A stretch of 49,698 bases of DNA from UBA4416 sp046345275 (GTDB lineage: Bacteria; Bacteroidota; Bacteroidia; B-17B0; Aurantibacillaceae): the NCBI GenBank assembly GCA_046345275.1, contig JBKDJY010000086.1, positions 1-49,698 on the forward strand, written 5' to 3'. Under the pieces are notes generated by a model that was not told where the DNA came from, did not search any database, and saw only the letters and a program-made list of their open reading frames with translations. Below, piece by piece: positions 7,873 to 15,442 of this stretch. The position numbers and the translations under genes are program-made. Position 1 is the first letter of the stretch. Each line of letters opens with the position of its first letter.

Positions 7873-8689
7873 TACTTACAGAGCTTTTGTTCATTTTGGA
7901 AAAAGCAAACCACTTTTTACCCAAGTCTTTAAGCGAAGCACCCAGATGATACACTTCTTTTCCGTCAATAATTAAAAAGCGGTCGTGACTTTGGGTAAAG
8001 GGTTTTAGTTCGAAATTGCCATATTGCATATTGGCTTTTTGTACATCTAAAAGCAACTGTTTGCTGTGTGTTTTAGATAGTAATAAAACCTTAACCTCTT
8101 TTTTCTTTTTGGCTAAATGGGTAAGCGTGTGTTCGTCTATATAGTTATCAATTAACACAATGCTTTTCTTTGCCGAACGAATAATTTTAGAGGCAAGCTC
8201 GTAGGCATCGAATACTTGTCCGTCGAAGAACACGCCTTGCGTTGGTATAAGGTGTGTGTTAATTTGCAGGTCTATCTGATTCACTTTATCTGCAAGGGCT
8301 TGCACATTATCTTCTATACGGTTCATACGGTTATTGATGGCGAAACCTTTTAGGAGATAATCTTTCAGTCGTTGGGTCGCCCATTGTCGGAATTGCGTGC
8401 CTTGCTTTGAGTTTACTCTGTAACCAACGGATAAAATCACATCAAGATTATAAAAAACAACAGGTTTGTCAGAATTAGGAATGTGCATTTTTTGCACATT
8501 GCTTTTTTCGTCTAATTCTTGGGTAGCAAAAATATTTCGTATGTGTTTGGTTATTACCGTTCTGTCCCGTTGAAACAATTCTGCTATCTGATTTTGAGTT
8601 AGCCAAACGGTTTCCTTTTCTTCGTCAATTCTTACTTCAATGTGTTCGGCAAGTTCATTGGGCCTGTATAAAATGATTTCGTTTTTCAT
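7841..8689 (-). CDS. RhuM-phospholipase D-like protein, copy 2
   Basis: A 282-residue protein. Residues 1-115 are RhuM-type, with a helix-turn-helix (VWLTQNQIAELF, then TVITKHIRNIF), the variable stretch NVQKMHIP at 64-71 encoded by an inverted repeat, then FYNLDVILSVGYRVNSKQG. A coiled segment links to a PLD-like domain (about 145-282) with SIVLIDNYID and the signature SHDRFLIIDG, an HxR variant of HxKxxxxD. There is a single signature, so a dimer would be needed for a full PLD site. ATGA overlaps link it to both neighbours. It is a tandem paralogue of the next gene with a clearly different helix-turn-helix region. Role unknown; a nuclease-like defence or regulatory accessory is plausible. 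Confidence 0.82.
   Translation of the reverse strand: MKNEIILYRPNELAEHIEVRIDEEKETVWLTQNQIAELFQRDRTVITKHIRNIFATQELDEKSNVQKMHIPNSDKPVVFYNLDVILSVGYRVNSKQGTQFRQWATQRLKDYLLKGFAINNRMNRIEDNVQALADKVNQIDLQINTHLIPTQGVFFDGQVFDAYELASKIIRSAKKSIVLIDNYIDEHTLTHLAKKKKEVKVLLLSKTHSKQLLLDVQKANMQYGNFELKPFTQSHDRFLIIDGKEVYHLGASLKDLGKKWFAFSKMNKSSVSNILTSILELI
8480..8500. repeat. Inverted repeat inside rhuM-PLD copy 2
   Basis: Perfect 8-base arms AATGTGCA (8480-8487) and TGCACATT (8493-8500) surround a TTTTT loop. The repeat encodes NVQKMHI, residues 64-70, just upstream of the FYNLDVI block, at the position equivalent to the inverted repeats of the two other rhuM genes. Confidence 0.9.
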
Positions 8690-8717
8690 ATCAGTTCCAA
8701 AATTGAGTTTAAAATAT
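8643..8717. repeat. 75-bp direct repeat, copy at the rhuM-1/rhuM-2 junction
   Basis: Identical over 75 bases to 9500-9574. It covers the end of rhuM-1 (ILNSILELI), the ATGA stop/start overlap and the first about 17 codons of rhuM-2. Recombination with the other copy would remove exactly one module without disturbing the frame or the coupling. Confidence 0.93.
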
Positions 8718-9546
8718 TTTCTACCGATTTGGCATCCAATTTAGAAAAGGCGAACCATTTTTTGCCAAGGTCTTTTAGTGAGGCTCCTAAGTGATACACG
8801 TCTTTGCCATCAATAATTAAAAAGCGGTCGTGACTTTGGGTAAATGTTTTTACTTCAAAATTTCCATACTGTTCGTTGGCTTTTTGAACATCTAAGCTTA
8901 GTTGTTTGCTTATGTTTTTAGTTAGCAAAAACACTTGCACTCCCTTTTTCTTTTTTGCCAAATGTGTTAAGGTACTTTCGTCTATATAATTATCAATAAG
9001 CACAATGCTTTGTTTTGCAGAGCGTATAATTTTAGAAGTCAACTCATAGGCATCAAATACTTGACCATTAAAAAAAACGCCTTGATTGGGAATAAGGTGT
9101 GAACTTATTTGCAAATCAATTTCATTTACTTTATTTATTAGTCCCTGTACATTATCTTCTATACGGTTCATTCTATTATTTATGGAATACCCTTTTAGCA
9201 AGTAATCTTTTAATATTCTATTTGCCCAAATACGAAACTGTGTGCCTTGTTTAGATTTTACACGGTAGCCTACTGAAATAATTACATCGAGGTTATAGTA
9301 TTCAATGTTACGTTGTACATTTCTATTGCCTTCTTTTTGAACTGTCAAGGATTCCTTGACAGTTGCCACTTTTTCTAACTCATTCTCTTTAAAGCAATTG
9401 TTTATATGCAAACTGATATTTTGCTTGGTTTGATTAAATAGTGCAGCCATTTGTTGTTGGGTAAGCCAAACAGTTTCCTCGTCTATTTGTACTTCTATAT
9501 GTTCGGCAAGTTCATTGGGCCTGTATAAAATGATTTCGTTTTTCAT
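8686..9546 (-). CDS. RhuM-phospholipase D-like protein, copy 1
   Basis: A 286-residue paralogue of the downstream gene. The first 19 residues are identical (MKNEIILYRPNELAEHIEV). The helix-turn-helix and variable stretch differ strongly (QQQMAALFNQTKQNISLHIN, then ATVKESLTVQKEG). After EYYNLDVIISVGYRVKSKQG the two converge again, and the PLD-like half is highly similar, with SHDRFLIIDGKDVYHLGASL and an identical ILELI end. The pattern is a mosaic: conserved effector, changed DNA-reading part. It overlaps hsdM and rhuM-2 by ATGA. The variable stretch is encoded by a perfect 12-base inverted repeat (9340-9364). Function unproven; probably an accessory of the type I system. Confidence 0.82.
   Translation of the reverse strand: MKNEIILYRPNELAEHIEVQIDEETVWLTQQQMAALFNQTKQNISLHINNCFKENELEKVATVKESLTVQKEGNRNVQRNIEYYNLDVIISVGYRVKSKQGTQFRIWANRILKDYLLKGYSINNRMNRIEDNVQGLINKVNEIDLQISSHLIPNQGVFFNGQVFDAYELTSKIIRSAKQSIVLIDNYIDESTLTHLAKKKKGVQVFLLTKNISKQLSLDVQKANEQYGNFEVKTFTQSHDRFLIIDGKDVYHLGASLKDLGKKWFAFSKLDAKSVENILNSILELI
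9340..9364. repeat. Perfect inverted repeat inside rhuM-PLD copy 1
   Basis: Arms AACTGTCAAGGA (9340-9351) and TCCTTGACAGTT (9353-9364) are perfect reverse complements around a single T. On the coding strand this gives TVKESLTV, residues 62-69. The position in the protein matches the inverted repeats of the other two rhuM genes, but the sequence is unrelated to theirs. Confidence 0.93.
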
Positions 9547-9574
9547 ATCAGTTCCAAAATTGAGTTTAAAATAT
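9500..9574. repeat. 75-bp direct repeat, copy at the hsdM/rhuM-1 junction
   Basis: Identical to 8643-8717. It supplies the last nine residues of HsdM (ILNSILELI), the ATGA overlap and the start of rhuM-1. Because HsdM ends in the same tail as the RhuM proteins, the original hsdM C-terminus or its last codons were probably replaced when the module entered. Confidence 0.93.
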
Positions 9575-11012
9575 CGGCACTTTCTTCGTCTAAGGCTTTC
9601 ATTTCTTCTAAAATCTGCTGCGGTTGGCGTAAAGCGGCTTCTTCTTTTTTGTTAGGGTTTTTTGCACTAAGGTCAAAGGTAGTTTGGTCAATGTCTTTTA
9701 CGTTAATACTCCAAGAGTTTTCGCTATCCTTTTTCGTTTTTTGCAGTTCAATAAAGTCGGCTAAATCTTTTTCGTTAAGTGCATTGGTCTTGCCCAAGTT
9801 TCTATCTAAGTTCAATTGGTAAAACCATACTTTTTTGGTTACACTCCCTTTTTCAAAAAATAATACCACCGTTTTTACACCAGCACCAGTAAAGGTACCC
9901 CCAGGCAAATCTAATACGGTATGTAAGTTGCAACTTTTCAATAATTCTTCCCGCAAACGTATTGAAGCATTATCGGTATTGCTTAAAAATGTATTTTTAA
10001 TCACAACGCCAGCCTTACCACCAGCCTTCAAAATTTTAATAAAGTGCTGTAAAAATAAAGAAGCCGTTTCGCCAGTTTTTATTGGAAAGTTTTGTTGCAC
10101 TTCGGCACGCTCTTTACCACCAAATGGAGGATTAGCCAATACAATATCGTAACGGTCTTTCTCTTGAATATCAGTTATGTTTTCGGCAAGGGTATTGGTA
10201 TGTATAATGTTTGGAGCTTCAATACCGTGAAAAATCATATTCATGGTGCCAATGATGTAAGCCAATGATTTTTTTTCCTTACCGTAAAAAGTTTTCTTTT
10301 GAAGGGTAACAGTATCTTTAGTGGAAATTCCTTTTTGGTTTAGATAAGAAAATGCTTCACACAAGAAACCAGCACTACCCACAGCACCATCATAAATTTT
10401 ATTACCTATTTGTGGTGCTACTACTTTTACAATGGTTGTAATCAATGGGCGTGGTGTATAATACTCGCCGCCATTACGCCCAGCATTACCCATGTTTTGT
10501 ATTTTAGATTCATACAAATGGCTCATTTCATGCTTTTCAGCGTGAGTACGAAAACGAAGTTCATCAATACGATTAAGTACCTCACGCAAATTGTAACCGC
10601 TTTGTATGCGGTTTTTCAGTTCACTAAAAATCTCTCCAATTTTATATTCAATAGTGTCGGCACTTTCTGCATCTGCCTTAAACTTTTTAAGGTAAGGGAA
10701 TAGTTTGATGTTTACAAAGTCAGCAAGGTCATCGCCAGTTAATGCTTTGTGGTGGTCCAGTTCGACTCCGCTCACTGTTCCATCTTTTTTCTTTTTTGGG
10801 GCAGCCCAAGTAGTCCATTGAAATTTTTTATCAATGATGGGTGTATAGGTTTTGCCAGAAAGTTCAGCAGCAGTGGCTTTGTCTTTTTCTAAGTCATCTA
10901 GGTACTTTAAAAACAAAATCCACGAGGTTTGTTCTACATAATCTAATTCACTTCCACAGCCTGCATCTTTATGCAGGATATCATCAACATTTTTAAAGGT
11001 TTGTTCAAACAT
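9543..11012 (-). CDS. hsdM: Type I modification methyltransferase subunit M
   Basis: A 489-residue N6-adenine methyltransferase. A helical N-terminal domain (SELDYVEQTSWILFLKYLDD) precedes GGEYYTPRPL. SAM motif I is a variant, YDGAVGSAGFL (about 207-217), in place of DPACGTGGFL. Catalytic motif IV is NPPFGG (294-299). It should methylate adenine at the site chosen by HsdS and form the core of the restriction complex. It is the first gene of the operon and overlaps rhuM-1 by ATGA. The final residues, ILNSILELI, are shared with the two RhuM-PLD proteins, a sign of recombination at the 3' end. No clear promoter consensus was found in the 320 bases upstream. Confidence 0.93.
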   Translation of the reverse strand: MFEQTFKNVDDILHKDAGCGSELDYVEQTSWILFLKYLDDLEKDKATAAELSGKTYTPIIDKKFQWTTWAAPKKKKDGTVSGVELDHHKALTGDDLADFVNIKLFPYLKKFKADAESADTIEYKIGEIFSELKNRIQSGYNLREVLNRIDELRFRTHAEKHEMSHLYESKIQNMGNAGRNGGEYYTPRPLITTIVKVVAPQIGNKIYDGAVGSAGFLCEAFSYLNQKGISTKDTVTLQKKTFYGKEKKSLAYIIGTMNMIFHGIEAPNIIHTNTLAENITDIQEKDRYDIVLANPPFGGKERAEVQQNFPIKTGETASLFLQHFIKILKAGGKAGVVIKNTFLSNTDNASIRLREELLKSCNLHTVLDLPGGTFTGAGVKTVVLFFEKGSVTKKVWFYQLNLDRNLGKTNALNEKDLADFIELQKTKKDSENSWSINVKDIDQTTFDLSAKNPNKKEEAALRQPQQILEEMKALDEESADILNSILELI

Positions 11013-11290
11013 AGTAATCGTTATTAGTGTAAATAATTTGGGGTAAAAAAAGGTTCAATAAATATAGATAATTTCAAACAACTTCTTTCAATTCATTTAC
11101 TCTCAATTCAAGTAAATGTATTTTCAAAAATAGCGTATCATTTTTAATAAACTACGCAATTGCATTTATTTAAACTTGAATAGAAATAATTTCCTACAAA
11201 TTACTTCTATTTCAATTTTACAAATAGAAACGTATTAGTAATAGTAAAAATAATGTTGTGGACTAAATATGGACTAAGTATCAAAGTGAA
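11013..11290. other. AT-rich spacer between hsdM and the tRNA-Ser region
   Basis: No gene seen. It should hold the hsd operon promoter, but no good TTTG/TAnnTTTG pair was found. Two direct repeats, TGGACTAA (11259-11266 and 11270-11277), lie at its tRNA-proximal end. Confidence 0.5.
11259..11277. repeat. Paired TGGACTAA direct repeats, possible integrase arm sites
   Basis: Two exact copies of TGGACTAA are spaced 11 bases start to start, one helical turn. They lie 58 bases from the 3' end of the tRNA-Ser gene. Tyrosine integrases that use tRNA genes as att sites bind short repeated arm sites like this. No integrase gene is present in the window. Confidence 0.4.
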
Positions 11291-11328
11291 AAAGCCGAAA
11301 CCCTTGATAACTCAATGATTTCGGCTTT
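11291..11328 (-). terminator. Intrinsic terminator of tRNA-Ser
   Basis: Arms AAAGCCGAAA (11291-11300) and TTTCGGCTTT (11319-11328) pair perfectly over 10 bases with an 18-base loop. On the minus strand the hairpin starts 6 bases past the tRNA 3' end and is followed by a short T-run. Confidence 0.6.
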
Positions 11329-11334
11329 ATTCAG

Positions 11335-11419
11335 CGGAGAAATAGGGATTCGAACCCCAGGAACCTCGCGGTTCAACAGTTTTCAAGACTGCCGCAATCG
11401 ACCACTCTGCCATTTCTCC
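11335..11419 (-). tRNA. tRNA-Ser (UGA anticodon)
   Basis: An 85-base cloverleaf on the minus strand. The acceptor arms GGAGAAA (11413-11419) and TTTCTCC (11336-11342) pair fully, with discriminator G at 11335. The anticodon loop is CTTGAAA with anticodon TGA. The long variable arm GAACC-GCGA-GGTTC is typical of serine tRNA, and the T arm is GGGGTTCGAATCCC. The 3' CCA is not encoded. The defence island abuts its 3' end. Confidence 0.96.
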
Positions 11420-11427
11420 AGAGGGTT

Positions 11428-11458
11428 TAAAATTAATCTTTTTTTAGTTATCTCACAA
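11428..11458 (-). promoter_or_regulatory. Candidate promoter of tRNA-Ser
   Basis: On the minus strand a TAATTTTA -7 box (11428-11435, 7 of 8 matches to TAnnTTTG) lies 20 bases from a TTG (11456-11458). The box ends 9 bases before the tRNA 5' end. Confidence 0.4.
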
Positions 11459-11524
11459 TTTTTTAAGCTAATATTTTTGTAAATTTAAAAAAGTTTAGCC
11501 TACTAAAATTAGTAAACTATTTCT

Positions 11525-12994
11525 ATGAAAAAGTTTGTTTTCTATTTAACCTTAGCATCTTCCATATCCTGTTTTTCAAAGGTTTTAGTGTATTTTAATC
11601 ATGGCACATTTGGTTTATTAAATTCACAATCTTATTTAGAAACATATATTACGGTTTCGGGCAATAGTGTGAAATACCTCAAAAAGTCAGATTTCTATCA
11701 AGCAAGTGTTTTTGTTTCTTGGAAAATATTAAAAGGGAATGAGGTAGTACAAAAATTATCGTATAATTTATTTAGCCCTAAAATTTCAGATACAATTAGT
11801 AATCCTTCTTTTATTGACAATCAAAGGTTTTTATTAGCAAATGGTGAGTACACATTACAGTTTGAAATATACGATCGTTCCATTCCCGAACAGAAAACAA
11901 GTTATTCCGAACAAATTACCATACAATATGTTCGTGAAAAAAAAATTAACACATCAAGTATTCAAATTTTAGATTCATATACTAAAACCACTCATCCAAC
12001 TAATATTTCAAAATGTGGCTTTGATTTGGTGCCATACAATATTAACTATTTTCCAAAGGGGACAAATGGTTTAAAATTTTATTTAGAAAGTTATAATGCG
12101 GATACTTTACTTGGTACTAATTCTAAATTCATTTATTTTTATTTTATAGAAAATAGTGAAACACTCTCAAAAATCAACAACTTAGTTGGATTCAATAAAC
12201 AAAAGGCTGAAAAAATAAATCCATTATTAGGCCAATTTAATATTACTTCGTTGCCTACTGGAAATTATAATTTGGTAATTGAGTTACGAGATTCATTAAA
12301 TACAGTACAAAGTCAAAAGAAATGGTTTTTTCAACGACAAGGTTCTGTAGAAGAAATTCCTGAAAATAACTTTACAAACTCGCTAGATGCGTTTTTTAAT
12401 TCTTTTCAAAGCACAGACACATTAAAGCAATTTATAGAATGTTTATGGCCTATCTCCAAAACTGTGGAACGAACCTGGCAACAAACCCAAATTGAAAGTG
12501 CTAATAGTAAAGTCATGCAAAATTATTTAATTGATTATTGGAAGTCAAAAGCAGGAGATTCTTTAAATGCATTTAATTTATGGAAAGATTATTACAAAGA
12601 AGTGAATGTTTCTAAAGCCATGTTTAAATGTGGTAAACAAAAAGGTTATTATACTGATAGAGGTAGAGTTTATTTACAATATGGCAAGCCTGAGCAACGC
12701 AATCAAGTAGCAAGTTCTGCTGATACGTATCCTTACGAAATTTGGCAGTACTATCGCATATTTGATCGCGCAACAGGTCGATTTTTTACAAATAAAAAGT
12801 TTGTTTTTGTAAATTTTGCGATTGCTGACGATTGTTATGATCTAATATACAGCGACGTAATCGGCGAAATTAATGATCCCAATTGGAAATATCGATTGGT
12901 AAAACGCACACAACAAAGAAAAAATGTTGATGACAATGATCCTACCAAAAACTTTGGAAATAATTTTGACGATAATTTTTTAAATCCTAAGTAG
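11525..12994 (+). CDS. GWxTD domain-containing secreted protein
   Basis: A 489-residue protein with an N-terminal signal sequence (KKFVFYLTLASSISCFS). The region at about residues 370-450 has YYTDRGRVYLQYGKPEQRNQ and YEIWQYYR, the signature of the GWxTD domain found almost only in Bacteroidota and relatives. The middle carries beta-rich repeats. The C-terminus is low-complexity Asn/Asp-rich. Function unknown; probably a periplasmic or envelope protein. It is followed after 3 bases by a glycosyltransferase gene, so the two are co-transcribed. Confidence 0.88.
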   Translation: MKKFVFYLTLASSISCFSKVLVYFNHGTFGLLNSQSYLETYITVSGNSVKYLKKSDFYQASVFVSWKILKGNEVVQKLSYNLFSPKISDTISNPSFIDNQRFLLANGEYTLQFEIYDRSIPEQKTSYSEQITIQYVREKKINTSSIQILDSYTKTTHPTNISKCGFDLVPYNINYFPKGTNGLKFYLESYNADTLLGTNSKFIYFYFIENSETLSKINNLVGFNKQKAEKINPLLGQFNITSLPTGNYNLVIELRDSLNTVQSQKKWFFQRQGSVEEIPENNFTNSLDAFFNSFQSTDTLKQFIECLWPISKTVERTWQQTQIESANSKVMQNYLIDYWKSKAGDSLNAFNLWKDYYKEVNVSKAMFKCGKQKGYYTDRGRVYLQYGKPEQRNQVASSADTYPYEIWQYYRIFDRATGRFFTNKKFVFVNFAIADDCYDLIYSDVIGEINDPNWKYRLVKRTQQRKNVDDNDPTKNFGNNFDDNFLNPK

Positions 12995-12997
12995 TTT

Positions 12998-14035
12998 ATG
13001 TTAAAAGCAAAAATTGCTGTAGTTATTTTAAATTGGAACGGAAAAATATTTTTAGAAGAATTTTTACCCAGCGTTATTAAAAACAGTGCATGTGCGACAA
13101 TTTACATTGCAGATAATGATTCAAATGATGATAGTATATCTTTTTTAGAATTAAATTATCCAAATCTTAAAATTATAAAAAACGAAATAAATTTTGGGTT
13201 TTCAGAAGGTTATAATGCAGCATTAAAAAAAATTGATTCAGAGTATTACATTTTATTAAACTCTGATGTTCAAGTAACGCCTCATTGGATTGAACCCATT
13301 ATTGAATTGATGGATTCAGATAAAACAATAGCGGCATGTCAGCCGAAAATACTAGATTATAAAAACAAAACTTATTTTGAATATGCTGGAGCCTGTGGAG
13401 GATATATCGATAAATATGGATATCCATTTTGCAGAGGAAGAATTTTTAATTATTTGGAAAAAGACAATCAACAGTATAATCAAAGAACAGAAATATTTTG
13501 GGCAACTGGAGCTTGCATGTTTGTGAGATCTTCTCATTTTTGGGAAGTAGATGGTTTTGATAAAGATTATTTCGCGCATATGGAAGAAATTGATTTGTGT
13601 TGGCGAATGAAAAATTTAGGGCATAAAATATATGTAGAGCCAAAATCTACTGTTTATCATGTTGGAGGAGGCACTTTAAATAAAATTAATCCAAAGAAAA
13701 CTTTCTTAAACTTTAGAAATAATTTAGTCACTCTGCTTAAAAATTCCTATTCAAGGTATTTAGTAATCAAAATAATTTATCGAATGATTTTAGATGCTGT
13801 GGCCGCTTTTAAATTTTTGATTGAAGGCAATGGCAAACATTTTTTTGCAGTCATTAAAGCACATACTAAATTTTATATGATGCTGCCATCTACTTTGAAG
13901 AAAAGAACTTTAATGAAAAAAAAAATAGGTTTTGAATTCACAAAAACTTCCATTTTTCAATCAAATATAGTCTATTTTCATTTTATTAAAAGAATAAAAA
14001 CATTTTCCGAGATAGAAAAACACTTGAATAAGTAA
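12998..14035 (+). CDS. Family 2 glycosyltransferase
   Basis: A 345-residue GT-A type enzyme. VVILNWNG is at the N-terminus (about 8-15), followed by ADNDSNDDS, NFGFSEGYN and NSDV (the DxD-equivalent metal site, about 90-93). The acceptor region is WATGACMFVRSS, and the late EEIDLCWR block is near 195. The C-terminal about 100 residues are basic and hydrophobic and may contact the membrane. It resembles rhamnosyltransferase-like GT2 enzymes that build surface polysaccharide. The gene follows the GWxTD gene by 3 bases. Confidence 0.88.
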   Translation: MLKAKIAVVILNWNGKIFLEEFLPSVIKNSACATIYIADNDSNDDSISFLELNYPNLKIIKNEINFGFSEGYNAALKKIDSEYYILLNSDVQVTPHWIEPIIELMDSDKTIAACQPKILDYKNKTYFEYAGACGGYIDKYGYPFCRGRIFNYLEKDNQQYNQRTEIFWATGACMFVRSSHFWEVDGFDKDYFAHMEEIDLCWRMKNLGHKIYVEPKSTVYHVGGGTLNKINPKKTFLNFRNNLVTLLKNSYSRYLVIKIIYRMILDAVAAFKFLIEGNGKHFFAVIKAHTKFYMMLPSTLKKRTLMKKKIGFEFTKTSIFQSNIVYFHFIKRIKTFSEIEKHLNK

Positions 14036-14079
14036 TCATAAAAGGAACTTAATTTGATAGAAAGAAAAATGAATAAATG

Positions 14080-14538
14080 TTATTTATATCCAATCATAAA
14101 TACAGCACATCCGCTGTAAGAGCCAGTTTCTACTGGTGGAATAACATAATCAATAAAAACTTGCCTTACTTTAGAAATTTCCCATTGTATTTCTTTTTTA
14201 TCTGGCCCACTATCTTTTGAAGTAAATAATAGTTTTCTATTTTTAGAATCTTTCCCCTTATTATAAATTTTCACTTCAACATTTTTCGGTAAGGCATCCA
14301 AAATAAAAACAAAACGGTATTTTTCTCCTATAAATAATGGGACTTCAACTTCTTTAATTGTTTCACTATTTTTATAAACAATATGAGTTAATTCCGCACT
14401 ATCGTACTTGTAGGGATCAATAACATTTTTTGCTTTCTCATTTAAATATTTCGAATCACATAGTAAATCACCTGTTTGGAAAGATGAAACGAAAAATAAA
14501 ATTATAAAATACGATATGGAAGAAATTATTTTTTTCAT
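14080..14538 (-). CDS. Hypothetical secreted protein
   Basis: A 152-residue protein with a signal peptide (KKIISSISYFIILFFVSSFQ) and a predicted mature domain of mainly beta strands (YRFVFILDALPKNVEVKIYN), ending YSGCAVFMIGYK. No family recognised. It is third in a minus-strand unit after an S41 protease and a lipoprotein, 17 bases downstream of the latter, so it is probably an envelope protein made with them. Confidence 0.75.
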   Translation of the reverse strand: MKKIISSISYFIILFFVSSFQTGDLLCDSKYLNEKAKNVIDPYKYDSAELTHIVYKNSETIKEVEVPLFIGEKYRFVFILDALPKNVEVKIYNKGKDSKNRKLLFTSKDSGPDKKEIQWEISKVRQVFIDYVIPPVETGSYSGCAVFMIGYK

Positions 14539-14555
14539 GATATTTTTTTTAAGTA

Positions 14556-15440
14556 TTAATTAACCATTTTATTTCTTAAATCCTTTACTAAATCTGTTAC
14601 TGATTTTATTTCCGATTCTGTATAATTTAAAGTATTAAAATCTATTTCTTCTTCTTTTTCTAATGCGATTTTTATAGTTGGAATGTTTCTAAAAGAATCA
14701 TTAATGGCGGTTATAGCGTTCAATAATTCACTTATTTCTGGTTCTTTATGTTTAAAAACTTCTAATGCTTTAAGGAGTGTTTTGGTTAATAATAATTGCT
14801 CGCAAATATTAGCAAGAATTTTTTTGTTCTTTTTTTGTTCTTGAACTTGGCTTGAAATATTTATACTTTCAACCAAAGCACCAGCAAATGCAATTACAAT
14901 GATGTGCTTTTGTTTTTTTTGTTCAAATAACAAGTTCGTTAGCAACTGAACTTCAGAAACAATTTTAATTAAAGTGTCTTCGTTTCTTAAATTATTATCA
15001 AAACGTTCGCTTAGTTTGTCATTCTCAAATGCACTATTTAAGCCTAGATAACCGCCTTGTTCTTTTAGAGCTTTTAAGTATTCTTCAGATTTTTGATAAT
15101 TTTTATTAAATAAACAATTTGCCAAATCAAAGCTATAAATACCAAAATTAACAGCGCGCTTGTAGTTGCTCGTATTATATCTATTTACATTTTTGATGTT
15201 GTTTAAAAAACGCTCATTAAAAAAAGGATCGGTTTTTTTTGAAACATAGGCAATCTGCAATGCAGATGGAAGATTATAGGATGTTTGTTCATCATTTAAT
15301 GATCCATCATCCGTTCCTTTAGCAGCAATAGAATCATTAATTTTTTCTTGACCTTCTTTTAGTTCTTCAACTTGGTCATTACATGACAAAATAATTATGG
15401 AAAATGAAATGAAACTGATTATGTTTTTTATTGTTCTCAT
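14556..15440 (-). CDS. Hypothetical lipoprotein
   Basis: A 294-residue protein. The N-terminus IISFISFSIIILSC is a lipobox with the acylated cysteine at about residue 20. An acidic linker and an all-alpha body follow, with long amphipathic helices around residues 90-290. No family recognised. It starts two bases after the S41 protease stop, which makes co-translation likely. It may be a partner or substrate adaptor of that protease; this is inference from position only. Confidence 0.75.
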   Translation of the reverse strand: MRTIKNIISFISFSIIILSCNDQVEELKEGQEKINDSIAAKGTDDGSLNDEQTSYNLPSALQIAYVSKKTDPFFNERFLNNIKNVNRYNTSNYKRAVNFGIYSFDLANCLFNKNYQKSEEYLKALKEQGGYLGLNSAFENDKLSERFDNNLRNEDTLIKIVSEVQLLTNLLFEQKKQKHIIVIAFAGALVESINISSQVQEQKKNKKILANICEQLLLTKTLLKALEVFKHKEPEISELLNAITAINDSFRNIPTIKIALEKEEEIDFNTLNYTESEIKSVTDLVKDLRNKMVN

Positions 15441-15442
15441 TT

